DNA of 25,486 nucleotides from Perlabentimonas sp034006965 (GTDB lineage: Bacteria; Bacteroidota; Bacteroidia; Bacteroidales; Tenuifilaceae). Positions 7,811-15,511 of the stretch are shown piece after piece. Each line of letters opens with the position of its first letter. The first letter of the stretch is position 1. The position numbers were made by a program, and so were the translations under genes. Location of the stretch: the NCBI GenBank assembly GCA_034006965.1, contig JAVERU010000036.1:1-25486 (forward strand). The letters run 5' to 3'. The notes below the pieces were generated by a model, which saw only the letters and a program-made list of their open reading frames with translations, was not told the DNA's origin and ran no database searches.

Positions 7811-8176
7811 TTAATCAAAGTTTGTCCGTTTTGCATCAGCCCATAAATCCTCAAGCTTGTAAAACTGACGCCATTCGGTTTGAAATATATGTACAACAAT
7901 ATCTACATAGTCAAGAACCACCCATATGCTATTGTCGTACCCACCCTTTTGCCATACCTTTTCCTCCAGCTCTTTTTCTACCCTTTCCTCAATATTCTCG
8001 GCTATGGCAGCAACCTGTGTGGTCGAATCGGCATGGCAAATGATGAAGTGCTGGCAAATGGCGTTAGGTAGGTTACCAAGTTCAAGACTTATTAAATTGT
8101 TTCCCTTCTTCTCGCTTATTGCTTCAATAATGCAGCTGTGTAGTTTGTCGGTGTTAAGTTTACTTCTCTTGGCCAT
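7811..8176 (-). CDS. rsfS: Ribosomal silencing factor RsfS
   Basis: RsfS binds ribosomal protein L14 (uL14) and blocks joining of the subunits, lowering translation in stationary phase or starvation. The 121-residue protein shows the family pattern: the NLISLELGNLP strand region, QHFIICHADSTTQVAAIAENI, then WVVLDYVDIVVHIFQTEWRQ and FYKLEDLWADA at the C-terminus. Length is typical. The start ATG at 8176 lies about 33 bp downstream of a full-consensus Bacteroidota promoter, making it the first gene of the minus-strand cluster through psd. birA is divergent. Confidence 0.95.
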   Translation of the reverse strand: MAKRSKLNTDKLHSCIIEAISEKKGNNLISLELGNLPNAICQHFIICHADSTTQVAAIAENIEERVEKELEEKVWQKGGYDNSIWVVLDYVDIVVHIFQTEWRQFYKLEDLWADAKRTNFD

Positions 8177-8208
8177 TTACAGTGTATAAGTGTTTAATTG
8201 TTAAACGG

Positions 8209-8239
8209 CAAAGGTAAAATATTTTGGGGTAAAAGCAAA
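8209..8239 (-). promoter_or_regulatory. Promoter of the rsfS-ftsH-cdsA-psd cluster
   Basis: On the minus strand TTTG (8239-8236), a 19-bp spacer and TACCTTTG (8216-8209) give an exact match to the Bacteroidota promoter TTTG-N19-TAnnTTTG. Transcription should start near 8203, leaving a leader of roughly 25-30 nt before the rsfS ATG at 8176. The rest of the 221-bp gap to birA shows no further clear element, and no good plus-strand promoter for birA was found. Confidence 0.75.
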
Positions 8240-8397
8240 GATGTTCCTTCGGCGTTAACTTAATTTATAACTACGATGATTGCTGGTATTTGATCAGATT
8301 TTGTAGCCCATTGTGTGATGTTGATAAATGAGCTCCTAGAATTTTATGGATTTTTTGCTCCAAAGCCTTACTTTTATAGCTAATTTTTTAATCGGAT

Positions 8398-9144
8398 ATG
8401 GCTATTCAACGAATTGGTAAGGATATAGTTTGGCTTGATGAGGTGGACTCGACTAACCTATTTGCCGCGAGGTATGCTACAGATGACTATGCGCACGGAG
8501 TAGTTGTGGCCACTACCAATCAAACCCATGGTAGGGGGCAGCGAGGTAATCAATGGGAAAGTAACCCTGGCGATAATTTACTTTTTAGCATTGTGCTAAA
8601 GCCAACCTTTCTGCTTGTGCAAAGGCAGTTCCTTATATCTAAGATAACCGCATTGGCCATTGTTGAGCTATTGTCAAGCCACACAAGTGGGTTATCTATT
8701 AAATGGCCAAATGATATCTATGTGAATAATTGTAAGATTTCGGGCGTGCTTATTGAGAGCAGTTTCCATTCTGAATATCTTGATACTACCATCGTGGGGA
8801 TAGGAATCAATGTAAACCAATCGGAATTCTCCGAGGAGTTGCCAAATCCAACATCGCTTTACCGCGAAACGGGTAAGGCGTATAACCTGAGTACGCTGCT
8901 TGATCAGTTTTGCCAAGTATACCAGAAGTACTACAACGCATTGCAGCAAAGCTCAGTTGGCGAAATTTCCCGTAGTTACTTTGAGAAGCTATTCAGAATC
9001 GATGGTTACAGCAGCTACACTGCAAGTGGGCAAACCTTCCGAGCAAGGATAGTTGGTGTGAGAGACACTGGCGAGCTGGTGCTTGAGACCGATTCGGGAG
9101 AGCGAAAGGAATTCGCCTTTAAGGAGGTGGCTTTTGTAATTTAG
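8398..9144 (+). CDS. birA: Biotin--[acetyl-CoA-carboxylase] ligase (no regulatory HTH)
   Basis: The enzyme activates biotin with ATP to biotinyl-5'-AMP and transfers it to the lysine of biotin carrier proteins such as that of acetyl-CoA carboxylase. The 248 residues contain the biotinyl-adenylate loop GRGQRG (45-50), the KWPND motif (102-106), the conserved Lys in CKISGVLIE (Lys113), and a C-terminal SH3-like domain (TFRARIVGVRDTGELVLE). There is no N-terminal winged helix, so it is a monofunctional (group I) ligase and not a repressor. The ATG at 8398 gives the standard start. It is divergent from rsfS, and its TAG stop directly abuts the TAG stop of the convergent SRPBCC gene. Confidence 0.95.
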   Translation: MAIQRIGKDIVWLDEVDSTNLFAARYATDDYAHGVVVATTNQTHGRGQRGNQWESNPGDNLLFSIVLKPTFLLVQRQFLISKITALAIVELLSSHTSGLSIKWPNDIYVNNCKISGVLIESSFHSEYLDTTIVGIGINVNQSEFSEELPNPTSLYRETGKAYNLSTLLDQFCQVYQKYYNALQQSSVGEISRSYFEKLFRIDGYSSYTASGQTFRARIVGVRDTGELVLETDSGERKEFAFKEVAFVI

Positions 9145-9558
9145 CTACACCTGCCCATTGAATGCGGCAGCAATCTGGTCGGCCAGAGCATCCATCCCCG
9201 ATTGCAACTTTTTCCCCACCATCATCTTAAGCATCATATTCAGCTTGGCCTTAAGGGTTATCTTCAGGCGGGTATCGTAAGGGGCTACCATTTTAAGCTG
9301 GATCCAAATGTAGAATTCGAAGGGAATCTTGTCGTTGCCAGTAATTTTAATGGTTTTATTGGGCTCCTTATCGATAATCCTAAGCCCGGCGCCCTTTATC
9401 CCCTGGGCATCGAATTCACACCAGTCATCGCCAGCCTGCCAGTTCTCGAGCTGCGCGTGCTGGGCTATGGGCGAGAAGTTCTGAAAGTTTGAAAGTGTTC
9501 TGTAGATATCCTCGTCAATGCGTTTAATGCTTACAATTTTGCTTTCAACGGTGGTCAT
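9145..9558 (-). CDS. SRPBCC-family protein (START/Bet v1-like)
   Basis: The 137-residue protein has the strand-helix start TTVESKIVSIKRIDEDIYRTLSNF, a WCEFDAQGIKGAGLRIIDKE beta region, IPFEFYIWIQLKMV and a long C-terminal helix (GMDALADQIAAAFNGQV). This fits the small helix-grip SRPBCC fold that binds hydrophobic ligands; the ligand is unknown. It follows pyrE by 59 bp and is probably co-transcribed. In Bacteroidota such genes are commonly found beside pyrE, so linkage to pyrimidine metabolism is contextual only. It ends stop-to-stop with birA with no spacer. The segment before its ATG contains a run of ten A on the minus strand and an AGCAGGAA sequence that may act as a ribosome site. Confidence 0.8.
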   Translation of the reverse strand: MTTVESKIVSIKRIDEDIYRTLSNFQNFSPIAQHAQLENWQAGDDWCEFDAQGIKGAGLRIIDKEPNKTIKITGNDKIPFEFYIWIQLKMVAPYDTRLKITLKAKLNMMLKMMVGKKLQSGMDALADQIAAAFNGQV

Positions 9559-9617
9559 TATTTCCTGCTGATTTTTTTTTTGATGATGATCTTATTGTGT
9601 TTTTGGCGCTCAATTAA

Positions 9618-10241
9618 CTACTTGCCCCACTCGCCGGGGTTCTTGCGCCAGCTCTTGAGCACCTCGAGCTGCGATTGCTCTACCATGTCGATGCTAAGCG
9701 CATAGTCGATAAGTTCATGGTAGTTTGCAAGCGTAAAGAGCGGTAGGTTGTACTGATCAAAGTTCTGTTTAGCCGTATCAAAATCGTAGGTGAATATGGC
9801 GGTCATCCCCAGCACATTGGCATTCGCCTCGCGAAGCGCATCAACCGCTTTAAGGCTGCTTAGCCCCGTCGACACCAAATCCTCAACCACCACTACCTTC
9901 TGGTTGGGTTTCAAATCGCCCTCAATTAGGTTCTCGAGCCCATGCTTTTTGGGCGCCGAGCGGACGTAAACAAAGGGTAGGCCAAGGGCTTCGGCTACCA
10001 GAATGCCGTGGGCAATTGCCCCCGTGGCCACTCCAGCAATTACTTCAACATCGTTAAAGTTTTGTCGTATAATTTCAGCAAATTTTTGGCAAACAAGTTT
10101 CCGTACCTCCGGATACGAAAGAACTTTTCGGTTGTCGCAGTATATTGGCGACAGCCATCCCGATGCCCATGTAAATGGGTTTGCTGGATTCAATTTTATT
10201 GCGTTAATTTCGACTAGTTTTGAAATTACCTTATTGTCCAT
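9618..10241 (-). CDS. pyrE: Orotate phosphoribosyltransferase
   Basis: The enzyme joins orotate and PRPP to give orotidine 5'-monophosphate in de novo pyrimidine synthesis. The 207-residue product has the family start INAIKLNPANPFTWASGW followed by SPIYCDNRK, the loop VRSAPKKHG (93-101), and the PRPP-binding motif VVVVEDLVSTGLSS (116-129). The start is taken as ATG 10241-10239, since it gives the usual MDNKVISKLVEI N-terminus; a TTG two codons upstream is also open. The ATG overlaps the ATG of the divergent NUDIX gene in the palindrome CATG. A full-consensus minus-strand promoter lies inside the NUDIX gene at 10361-10390. The SRPBCC gene follows. Confidence 0.96.
   Translation of the reverse strand: MDNKVISKLVEINAIKLNPANPFTWASGWLSPIYCDNRKVLSYPEVRKLVCQKFAEIIRQNFNDVEVIAGVATGAIAHGILVAEALGLPFVYVRSAPKKHGLENLIEGDLKPNQKVVVVEDLVSTGLSSLKAVDALREANANVLGMTAIFTYDFDTAKQNFDQYNLPLFTLANYHELIDYALSIDMVEQSQLEVLKSWRKNPGEWGK
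10215..10222 (+). promoter_or_regulatory. Candidate -7 box of the NUDIX gene, inside pyrE
   Basis: TAGTTTTG fits TAnnTTTG 17 bp before the NUDIX ATG, within the first codons of pyrE. No TTG lies at the usual 19-bp distance, so this is a half match. Confidence 0.3.
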
Positions 10242-10854
10242 GGCCAAAGATTATACAGTTTATTTTGATTCTCGTAAGATTGTTATCCTATCGGACTTTC
10301 GCAGCCATTTTGTGAATCACAATGGGCTTTTTGTGAAATGTTCCAGCTCCGGTGATGTGGCAAAAATACTCGTTTTTTTCCAATCCTCAAGGCTAAACGA
10401 CCTCTACATTGTAACCGATGAGGTTGAAGGGGTCTTTAATGCGCTCGCCAAATCATTTGTTTTGATCGAAGCGGCTGGAGGTGTGGTGAGTAAGCCCGAT
10501 GGCTCAATTTTGATGATTAGGCGAAACGGTGTTTGGGATCTGCCCAAGGGCAAGGTCGACCCTGGTGAGCAGCCCGAGCAAACCGCCATACGGGAGGTGG
10601 AGGAGGAGTGTGGTATCGCGTCGCTACAGCTGGGTGGCTTGGTTGCCATTACATATCATACATACGAAATGAAGGGTAAGGCAATCCTCAAGCGTACCTA
10701 CTGGTACGAAATGAGGTATGGGGCTAATGGTGAAGCTACTCCTCAGCTAGAGGAAGGCATTACTGAAGTGGAATGGGTAAGCCCCTCTTTGATTGAAAAG
10801 TATCTGCAGAACACTTATGGATCGATAAAAGAGGTGCTCGACAAGGTTTTGTAA
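10240..10854 (+). CDS. NUDIX hydrolase
   Basis: The 204-residue protein has an N-terminal domain of about 70 residues starting MAKDYTVYFDSRKIVIL and a C-terminal NUDIX domain with the complete box at 104-126: GKVDPGE, seven residues, REVEEECGI. NUDIX enzymes cleave nucleoside diphosphates linked to another group; the substrate here cannot be read from sequence, although an N-terminal extension of this type is common in a Bacteroidota subfamily next to pyrE. The reading frame stays open upstream to 10003, but that part is antisense to conserved pyrE sequence, so the ATG at 10240 is chosen. This start shares CATG with the pyrE start. The stop is 2 bp from that of the convergent TlpA-like gene. 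Confidence 0.9.
   Translation: MAKDYTVYFDSRKIVILSDFRSHFVNHNGLFVKCSSSGDVAKILVFFQSSRLNDLYIVTDEVEGVFNALAKSFVLIEAAGGVVSKPDGSILMIRRNGVWDLPKGKVDPGEQPEQTAIREVEEECGIASLQLGGLVAITYHTYEMKGKAILKRTYWYEMRYGANGEATPQLEEGITEVEWVSPSLIEKYLQNTYGSIKEVLDKVL
10361..10390 (-). promoter_or_regulatory. Candidate pyrE promoter inside the NUDIX gene
   Basis: On the minus strand TTG (10390-10388), a 19-bp spacer and TATTTTTG (10368-10361) match the Bacteroidota promoter exactly. It lies about 120 bp before the pyrE ATG, so the leader of pyrE would be antisense to the first 115 or so bases of the NUDIX coding sequence. Confidence 0.5.
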
Positions 10855-10856
10855 CC

Positions 10857-12278
10857 TTAGAGTTTTCCTCTGGAGCGTAGCATATTGAAAAATTGCTGCT
10901 CAAAATTTTCCTTTGGCGATGGCGCAGGCGAGATGATAAGTCGCCTGTCGGGGCCTATTAAGAAGTAGGTTGGGAAGGCTCGTATATCAAAATCTCTAAC
11001 GATATCGGGTTTGTTGCCATAGTGCAGGAATGTCCATTCGTAGTTGGTTTGATCTAAAAAAAGCTTTAGGTCGTCAATCTCCTGATCCACCGCAATGGTC
11101 ACTATCTCAAGGTGTTTCTTGTACTTTTCGTATATTGTTTCAAGCAGTGGGAACTCCTGCAGGCAGGTGTAGCTGGTTGTTGAGCAGAAGTTGAGGTAAA
11201 CGTATTTGCCCTCAAAATCGTTTAGCTTAACTAATTTACCGTCTATCGTGTAAAGTTCAAAAGGGGCAGGGACAAAGCCAGGCAGTAAGCGTGTCACCTT
11301 TGTTCTGATGTTCTCAGCAATTAGCAGATGCTCTGGAATAAGGGATTGGCTATATAGCGAGTCGAGAATGGCGAGTAACCCTCCGCGCGAGAACCTATCA
11401 TCGAAAAAACCATCATGCAAACCTTTAAGAATAACAAGCTCCAGAAGGGTGTCGTTGGCCAGCACATCATCCTGCGCCAGAGTGCTTTTAAGCTGCGAAT
11501 AGCTTCGGCTGTTGGTGGCTCTATCTATATCAGAGTTGCCTGAATCCGACCGGGCAAAGAACAGAAAGTACTTATCGAATAGCAGGTTGAATAGCTCCAT
11601 GTAGGCTGGGTTGTTGTACAGGATAGGCCTGTTCTCGAAGTAATTGCTCGATATGCTACGCGACTGCTGCATAAGCGCAATTTGGCTTAGCAACCCGTAG
11701 CGGTAGTTTCTGTAGCTGTCGAAAAAAGGATTGTTGAACTGGCTAAACATCCCCTCCATCTTTGCTGTTAGCGAATCGATAGGCAAGGTAGGATTGCCTG
11801 AGTAGGCATCTTTCACAATATCATCGAAATGCTGGTTGAATAGTAGGTCGAATGTGCTGATGAGGTAATTCAGATCATTTGGCTTCATGTTGGCAATTCC
11901 AACATGCAAATCAACCTCTCTGAAGTAGGGGTTTAGCCTTTGCTGTTCGGTTTTTGGTTCATGCTCGGGCAGTACGAGTTGGTAACTTTTTTGTGGTTCA
12001 ACAAATAGGTATACTCTGTAGATTCCCAGATGATTAAATACGTATGTAATCTCATCAACCTTTAGGTTGCACGTAAAATTTCCATCCTCATCTACATTGC
12101 AGCGGGCAATAACCTCCTCGGTTTGTGTAACGTAATCGGCATACTTAAAGAATACGAGCTCTTGACCGGCATAGCTAGGTGCGTTGCCCGATAGGGTTAC
12201 CTGCGCCGGTAAGGTTAATGGAGCCACTATGAAGAAGATGATAACAGGAAGAATTTTTTTGAGAAACACCATGCGCAT
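10857..12278 (-). CDS. TlpA-like thioredoxin-fold protein with degenerate CxxC
   Basis: The 473-residue protein has a signal peptide (KKILPVIIFFIVAPLTLPAQ, cleavage near residue 25), a beta-rich N-terminal domain of about 100 residues like the DUF4369-type domain of Bacteroidota thiol-disulfide proteins, a long helical middle, and a C-terminal thioredoxin-like domain from about 333. In that domain the active-site strand reads YLNFCSTTSYTCLQEFP: the usual WCxxC is replaced by Cys365 at the Trp position, Ser369 in place of the first catalytic Cys, and Cys372 in place of the second. The cis-Pro is present (AFPTYF, Pro436). Redox activity of the normal kind is therefore doubtful; Cys365/Cys372 might form an unusual pair. 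It is 20 bp downstream of coaD and probably co-transcribed. Confidence 0.8.
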   Translation of the reverse strand: MRMVFLKKILPVIIFFIVAPLTLPAQVTLSGNAPSYAGQELVFFKYADYVTQTEEVIARCNVDEDGNFTCNLKVDEITYVFNHLGIYRVYLFVEPQKSYQLVLPEHEPKTEQQRLNPYFREVDLHVGIANMKPNDLNYLISTFDLLFNQHFDDIVKDAYSGNPTLPIDSLTAKMEGMFSQFNNPFFDSYRNYRYGLLSQIALMQQSRSISSNYFENRPILYNNPAYMELFNLLFDKYFLFFARSDSGNSDIDRATNSRSYSQLKSTLAQDDVLANDTLLELVILKGLHDGFFDDRFSRGGLLAILDSLYSQSLIPEHLLIAENIRTKVTRLLPGFVPAPFELYTIDGKLVKLNDFEGKYVYLNFCSTTSYTCLQEFPLLETIYEKYKKHLEIVTIAVDQEIDDLKLFLDQTNYEWTFLHYGNKPDIVRDFDIRAFPTYFLIGPDRRLIISPAPSPKENFEQQFFNMLRSRGKL

Positions 12279-12298
12279 TGAATTATTGTTACATATGG

Positions 12299-12775
12299 TT
12301 AACGGGTAAGGTACTTGTTTATGTTTATAGCGCTAGGTAAAAATTTTGTGGCATCGCCCTTGTTCACCAAGATATCTCTAACTATGGTTGAGTTTACTGG
12401 CGTATGCTCTGGGGCGGTGAGTAAGAATATGGTTTCAATGTCGGGGCGCATGGCCTTGTTCACCTGCCCAATGGCCCTCTCGTACTCAAAGTCAGCGGCG
12501 GTTCTAAGGCCTCTAAGCAGGTAGTGCGCACCAATGGTATGGCAAAAATCAACGGTAAGCCCCTCGTAGCTAACAATCTCAACCCTTGGTTCGCCGGCAA
12601 AAACGTCATTCACCATGGCCAATCGCTGGTCGATATCAAACAGCGTTTTTTTCGACTGGTTTTTGCCAACGGCAACTACCACCTTGTCGAATAGCTTAAG
12701 GGCTCTTTTAACCAGCGCCTCATGACCTACTGTAAATGGGTCGAACGTGCCAGGAAATACCGCTACTTTATCCAT
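12299..12775 (-). CDS. coaD: Phosphopantetheine adenylyltransferase
   Basis: CoaD transfers AMP from ATP to 4'-phosphopantetheine, the penultimate step of coenzyme A synthesis, in the cytoplasm. The 158-residue product has the nucleotidyltransferase motif GTFDPFTVGH (9-18, the TxGH form), YLLRGLRTAADFEYE, and the C-terminal VNSTIVRDI motif that corresponds to (I/V)SST.(I/V)R in the family. Length is typical (about 160). The ATG at 12775 is clear and is preceded by a TAnnTTTG box at 12813-12806. The TlpA-like gene follows at 20 bp. Confidence 0.96.
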   Translation of the reverse strand: MDKVAVFPGTFDPFTVGHEALVKRALKLFDKVVVAVGKNQSKKTLFDIDQRLAMVNDVFAGEPRVEIVSYEGLTVDFCHTIGAHYLLRGLRTAADFEYERAIGQVNKAMRPDIETIFLLTAPEHTPVNSTIVRDILVNKGDATKFLPSAININKYLTR

Positions 12776-12805
12776 AGCTTTAAAAATTTAAAAGTTGAGT
12801 AAAGG

Positions 12806-12813
12806 CAAAGGTA
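12806..12813 (-). promoter_or_regulatory. Candidate -7 box of coaD
   Basis: TACCTTTG on the minus strand fits TAnnTTTG about 31 bp before the coaD ATG and is identical to the box of the rsfS promoter. No TTG is found 19 bp upstream of it. Confidence 0.45.
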
Positions 12814-12856
12814 GTATCTTTTTGCAATTGTTGGTTTGAGTAGCTTTTGTGGTCAG

Positions 12857-15328
12857 CTAAGTGTTTTGCTTTTCTGGTATTATTTGCAGTGCGTTCTTCA
12901 CCTTTTGCTGTAGAAGAACGTACTCCAGCACATCGCCAATATTGTCGAAATACTTGAAGCTAAGCCCTTTGATGTAGATATCTTTTATCTCGGCAACATC
13001 CTTCTCGTTTTCCTTCGAGAGGATTATCTCGGTAATACTTGCCCTTTTGGCGGCCAGTATCTTTTCTTTAATTCCCCCTACGGGTAGCAGCTTCCCCCGA
13101 AGGGTAATTTCGCCGGTCATGGCGATGCTTTTCCGAATTTTTCGCTGGGTAAATGCCGACGCCAGGGAGGTGATCATGGTTATACCTGCCGAGGGTCCAT
13201 CCTTTGGAATTGCTCCCTCGGGTACGTGCAGGTGCACATCCCAGCTATCGAAAATATCTGGGGTAAGGCCAAAGCGTTGCGAGTTCGATTTGATGTACTG
13301 CAGCGCAATAACCGCCGACTCTTTCATCACGTCGCCTAGGTTCCCCGTAATGGTTAGCTTGCCTTTCCCCTTGCTTAGGCTGGTCTCAATAAACAGGATC
13401 TCACCACCAACGCTTGTCCATGCCAACCCTGTGGCTACACCGGCTAGGTCGTTACCCTGATACAAATCTTTTAAATACTTTGGTGCTCCAAGAACTTTCT
13501 TCAGATCGGCTAGGGTAACAGATTTGCTGTACTCCTCGCCAAACGCAATACTTTTGGCTGCGTTACGTACAATTTTGGCTATGCGCTGATTAAGCGAACG
13601 CACCCCGCTTTCGCGGGTGTACCCCTGAATAACCTCTTGAAGAGTTTTGCTGGGTATGGTGAGCTGCTTCTTAGTAATTCCGTGGTTTTCTAGCTGGTCG
13701 GGTATAAGGTGTCGTTTGGCAATCTCCACTTTCTCATCCATGATGTAGCCGCTCATCTCAATCATCTCCATGCGGTCGCGTAGGGCAGGGTTTATGCTGC
13801 CAATGTTGTTGGCCGTGGTTATAAAGAGCACCTTCGATAGGTCAAAGTCAACATCTAGGTAGTTGTCGTGGAATGCGTTGTTTTGCTCTGGGTCTAGCAC
13901 CTCGAGCAGTGCCGAGGCTGGGTCGCCATGGAAATCCTTCCCAATTTTATCAATCTCATCGAGGATAAATACCGGATTTGATGATTTAACCTTTTTCAGG
14001 TTGTGGATTATACGGCCCGGCATGGCTCCGATATAGGTTTTTCGGTGGCCTCTAATCTCTGCCTCATCGTGTAGTCCGCCAAGCGATATGCGTGCGTACT
14101 TACGGTCTAGTGCTCGAGCCACCGATTTGCCAAGAGAGGTTTTCCCAACGCCCGGCGGGCCGTAAAGGCAAATGATGGGTGCTTTCATATCGCCCTTGAG
14201 CTTGAGCACGGCAAGGTGCTCAAGTATTCGTTCCTTTACCTGCTCCAAGCCAAAGTGATCTTCGTCAAGCACTTTCTTTGCCCTTTTTAGGTCAAAGTTA
14301 TCCTCGGTGTATTCGTTCCATGGCAAATCGAGCATGAGTTGTACGTAGTTAAGCTGCATCGAGTAGTCGGGCGCCATGGGGTTCATGTTGCTGAGTTTAC
14401 TCAGCTCACGAGCGAACACCTCGGCCACCTCTTTGCTCCACTTCTTGGTTTCGGCCTGCTTTTGCATGGCTTCAATTTCCTTCTCGTTGGGGCTGCCTCC
14501 CAGCTCATCCTGTATGGTCTTCATCTGCTGATGAAGGAAATACTCACGCTGCTGCTGGCTCATGTCGAGCTTCACCTTCGATTGTATATCGTTTTTAATC
14601 TCCAGCAGCTGAAGTTCCCTGCCCATTAGCTCCAACAGCAGGGTGCTGCGGCTTTTTAGGTCGTTCTGCTCCAGCAGCTTCTGCTTATCGGGGGCAGGTA
14701 GCTCAATGTTTGAGCAGATGAAGTTGATGAGGAAGTAGTAGTTATCGATATTTTTAATGGCAAAGGATGCCTCCTGTGGCATGTTGGGCGACAGGTTAAT
14801 GATCTTAATAGCAAAATCTTTAATGGAGCTAATCAGCGCTTCAAACTCCTTGTCCTTCTCATTGGTAGGCTCGTCGGTGAGCGTTTGCACCGAAGCCATA
14901 AAGTACGGATCGGTAGCTATGTACTCCAACACCTGAAAGCGATGCAGCCCCTGTAGGATGACGGAAGTGCTGCCATCGGGCATTTCAAGAACCTTTAAAA
15001 CGCGCGCAATGGTACCCAAATTAAACAGATCTTTTACCTCTGGGTCCTCAATCTTGGCATCCATTTGCGAAACTGCTCCCAAAAACTTTGTTTTTTGGGT
15101 TAGGTTCTTGACTAGCTTCACCGATTTCTCCCTGCCAACGGTAATGGGTAGTACCACACCTGGAAACAGCACTGTGTTTCGTAGCGCAAGGATGGGAAGC
15201 GTTTTGGGCATATCCTTCACTTCAAAATCGCCACTGTCTTCAGTGAATAACGGAATGAATTCTGAGTCTTGATCAAATGAGTCGGAAAGTAGGGGTGTGC
15301 CTATTTTGATTTCAAAATTTTTGCTCAT
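12857..15328 (-). CDS. lon: ATP-dependent protease Lon
   Basis: Lon unfolds and degrades damaged and regulatory proteins in the cytoplasm. With the ATG at 15328 the product has 823 residues: substrate-binding N-domain about 40-240, a coiled region, AAA+ module with Walker A GPPGVGKTS (390-398) and Walker B VFILDEID (453-460), and the C-terminal protease domain with the Ser-Lys dyad Ser713 (PKDGPSAG) and Lys756 (GGIKEK). An upstream in-frame ATG at 15373 would add MPLCHVNRINITTNS, which does not look like Lon and lies in the leader, so MSKNFEIKIG is preferred. No Bacteroidota consensus promoter or CIRCE element is visible upstream; a 15-bp palindrome lies at 15434-15448. The gene stands alone: coaD is 81 bp downstream with its own -7 box. 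Confidence 0.97.
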   Translation of the reverse strand: MSKNFEIKIGTPLLSDSFDQDSEFIPLFTEDSGDFEVKDMPKTLPILALRNTVLFPGVVLPITVGREKSVKLVKNLTQKTKFLGAVSQMDAKIEDPEVKDLFNLGTIARVLKVLEMPDGSTSVILQGLHRFQVLEYIATDPYFMASVQTLTDEPTNEKDKEFEALISSIKDFAIKIINLSPNMPQEASFAIKNIDNYYFLINFICSNIELPAPDKQKLLEQNDLKSRSTLLLELMGRELQLLEIKNDIQSKVKLDMSQQQREYFLHQQMKTIQDELGGSPNEKEIEAMQKQAETKKWSKEVAEVFARELSKLSNMNPMAPDYSMQLNYVQLMLDLPWNEYTEDNFDLKRAKKVLDEDHFGLEQVKERILEHLAVLKLKGDMKAPIICLYGPPGVGKTSLGKSVARALDRKYARISLGGLHDEAEIRGHRKTYIGAMPGRIIHNLKKVKSSNPVFILDEIDKIGKDFHGDPASALLEVLDPEQNNAFHDNYLDVDFDLSKVLFITTANNIGSINPALRDRMEMIEMSGYIMDEKVEIAKRHLIPDQLENHGITKKQLTIPSKTLQEVIQGYTRESGVRSLNQRIAKIVRNAAKSIAFGEEYSKSVTLADLKKVLGAPKYLKDLYQGNDLAGVATGLAWTSVGGEILFIETSLSKGKGKLTITGNLGDVMKESAVIALQYIKSNSQRFGLTPDIFDSWDVHLHVPEGAIPKDGPSAGITMITSLASAFTQRKIRKSIAMTGEITLRGKLLPVGGIKEKILAAKRASITEIILSKENEKDVAEIKDIYIKGLSFKYFDNIGDVLEYVLLQQKVKNALQIIPEKQNT

Positions 15329-15433
15329 ACTATTTGTTGTGATATTGATTCGGTTTACGTGACATAATGGCACAGTTACTCCTGTCCATCATGTGGGATT
15401 ATTGATACGCAATCGGTGTGCCACTTTTTAATA

Positions 15434-15448
15434 CGACAACAGTTGTCG
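15434..15448. promoter_or_regulatory. Perfect 15-bp palindrome between lon and the GlmU-like gene
   Basis: CGACAAC-A-GTTGTCG is a 7-bp inverted repeat around a central A. It lies about 105 bp upstream of the lon ATG and 64 bp downstream of the GlmU-like stop. The one-base loop and missing T-run make it a poor terminator, so an operator for a dimeric regulator of lon is the more likely reading. The regulator is unknown. Confidence 0.35.
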
Positions 15449-15511
15449 GTTTCCCTTCTAGTGGTTTGTGAAATCCTGATGGAAAATAATTAAATGTTAT
15501 GCGAATGGTGG

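Noticed and set aside
10003..10239. 79-codon N-terminal extension of the NUDIX protein
   Set aside because: It is antisense to conserved pyrE sequence, and the ATG at 10240 gives the usual N-terminus.
13047..13460. 137-codon plus-strand ORF opposite lon
   Set aside because: It is antisense to the Lon protease domain and is a codon-usage shadow.
15329..15373. 15-residue N-terminal extension of Lon
   Set aside because: The peptide does not resemble Lon N-termini and lies in the leader; MSKNFEIKIG is a normal start.
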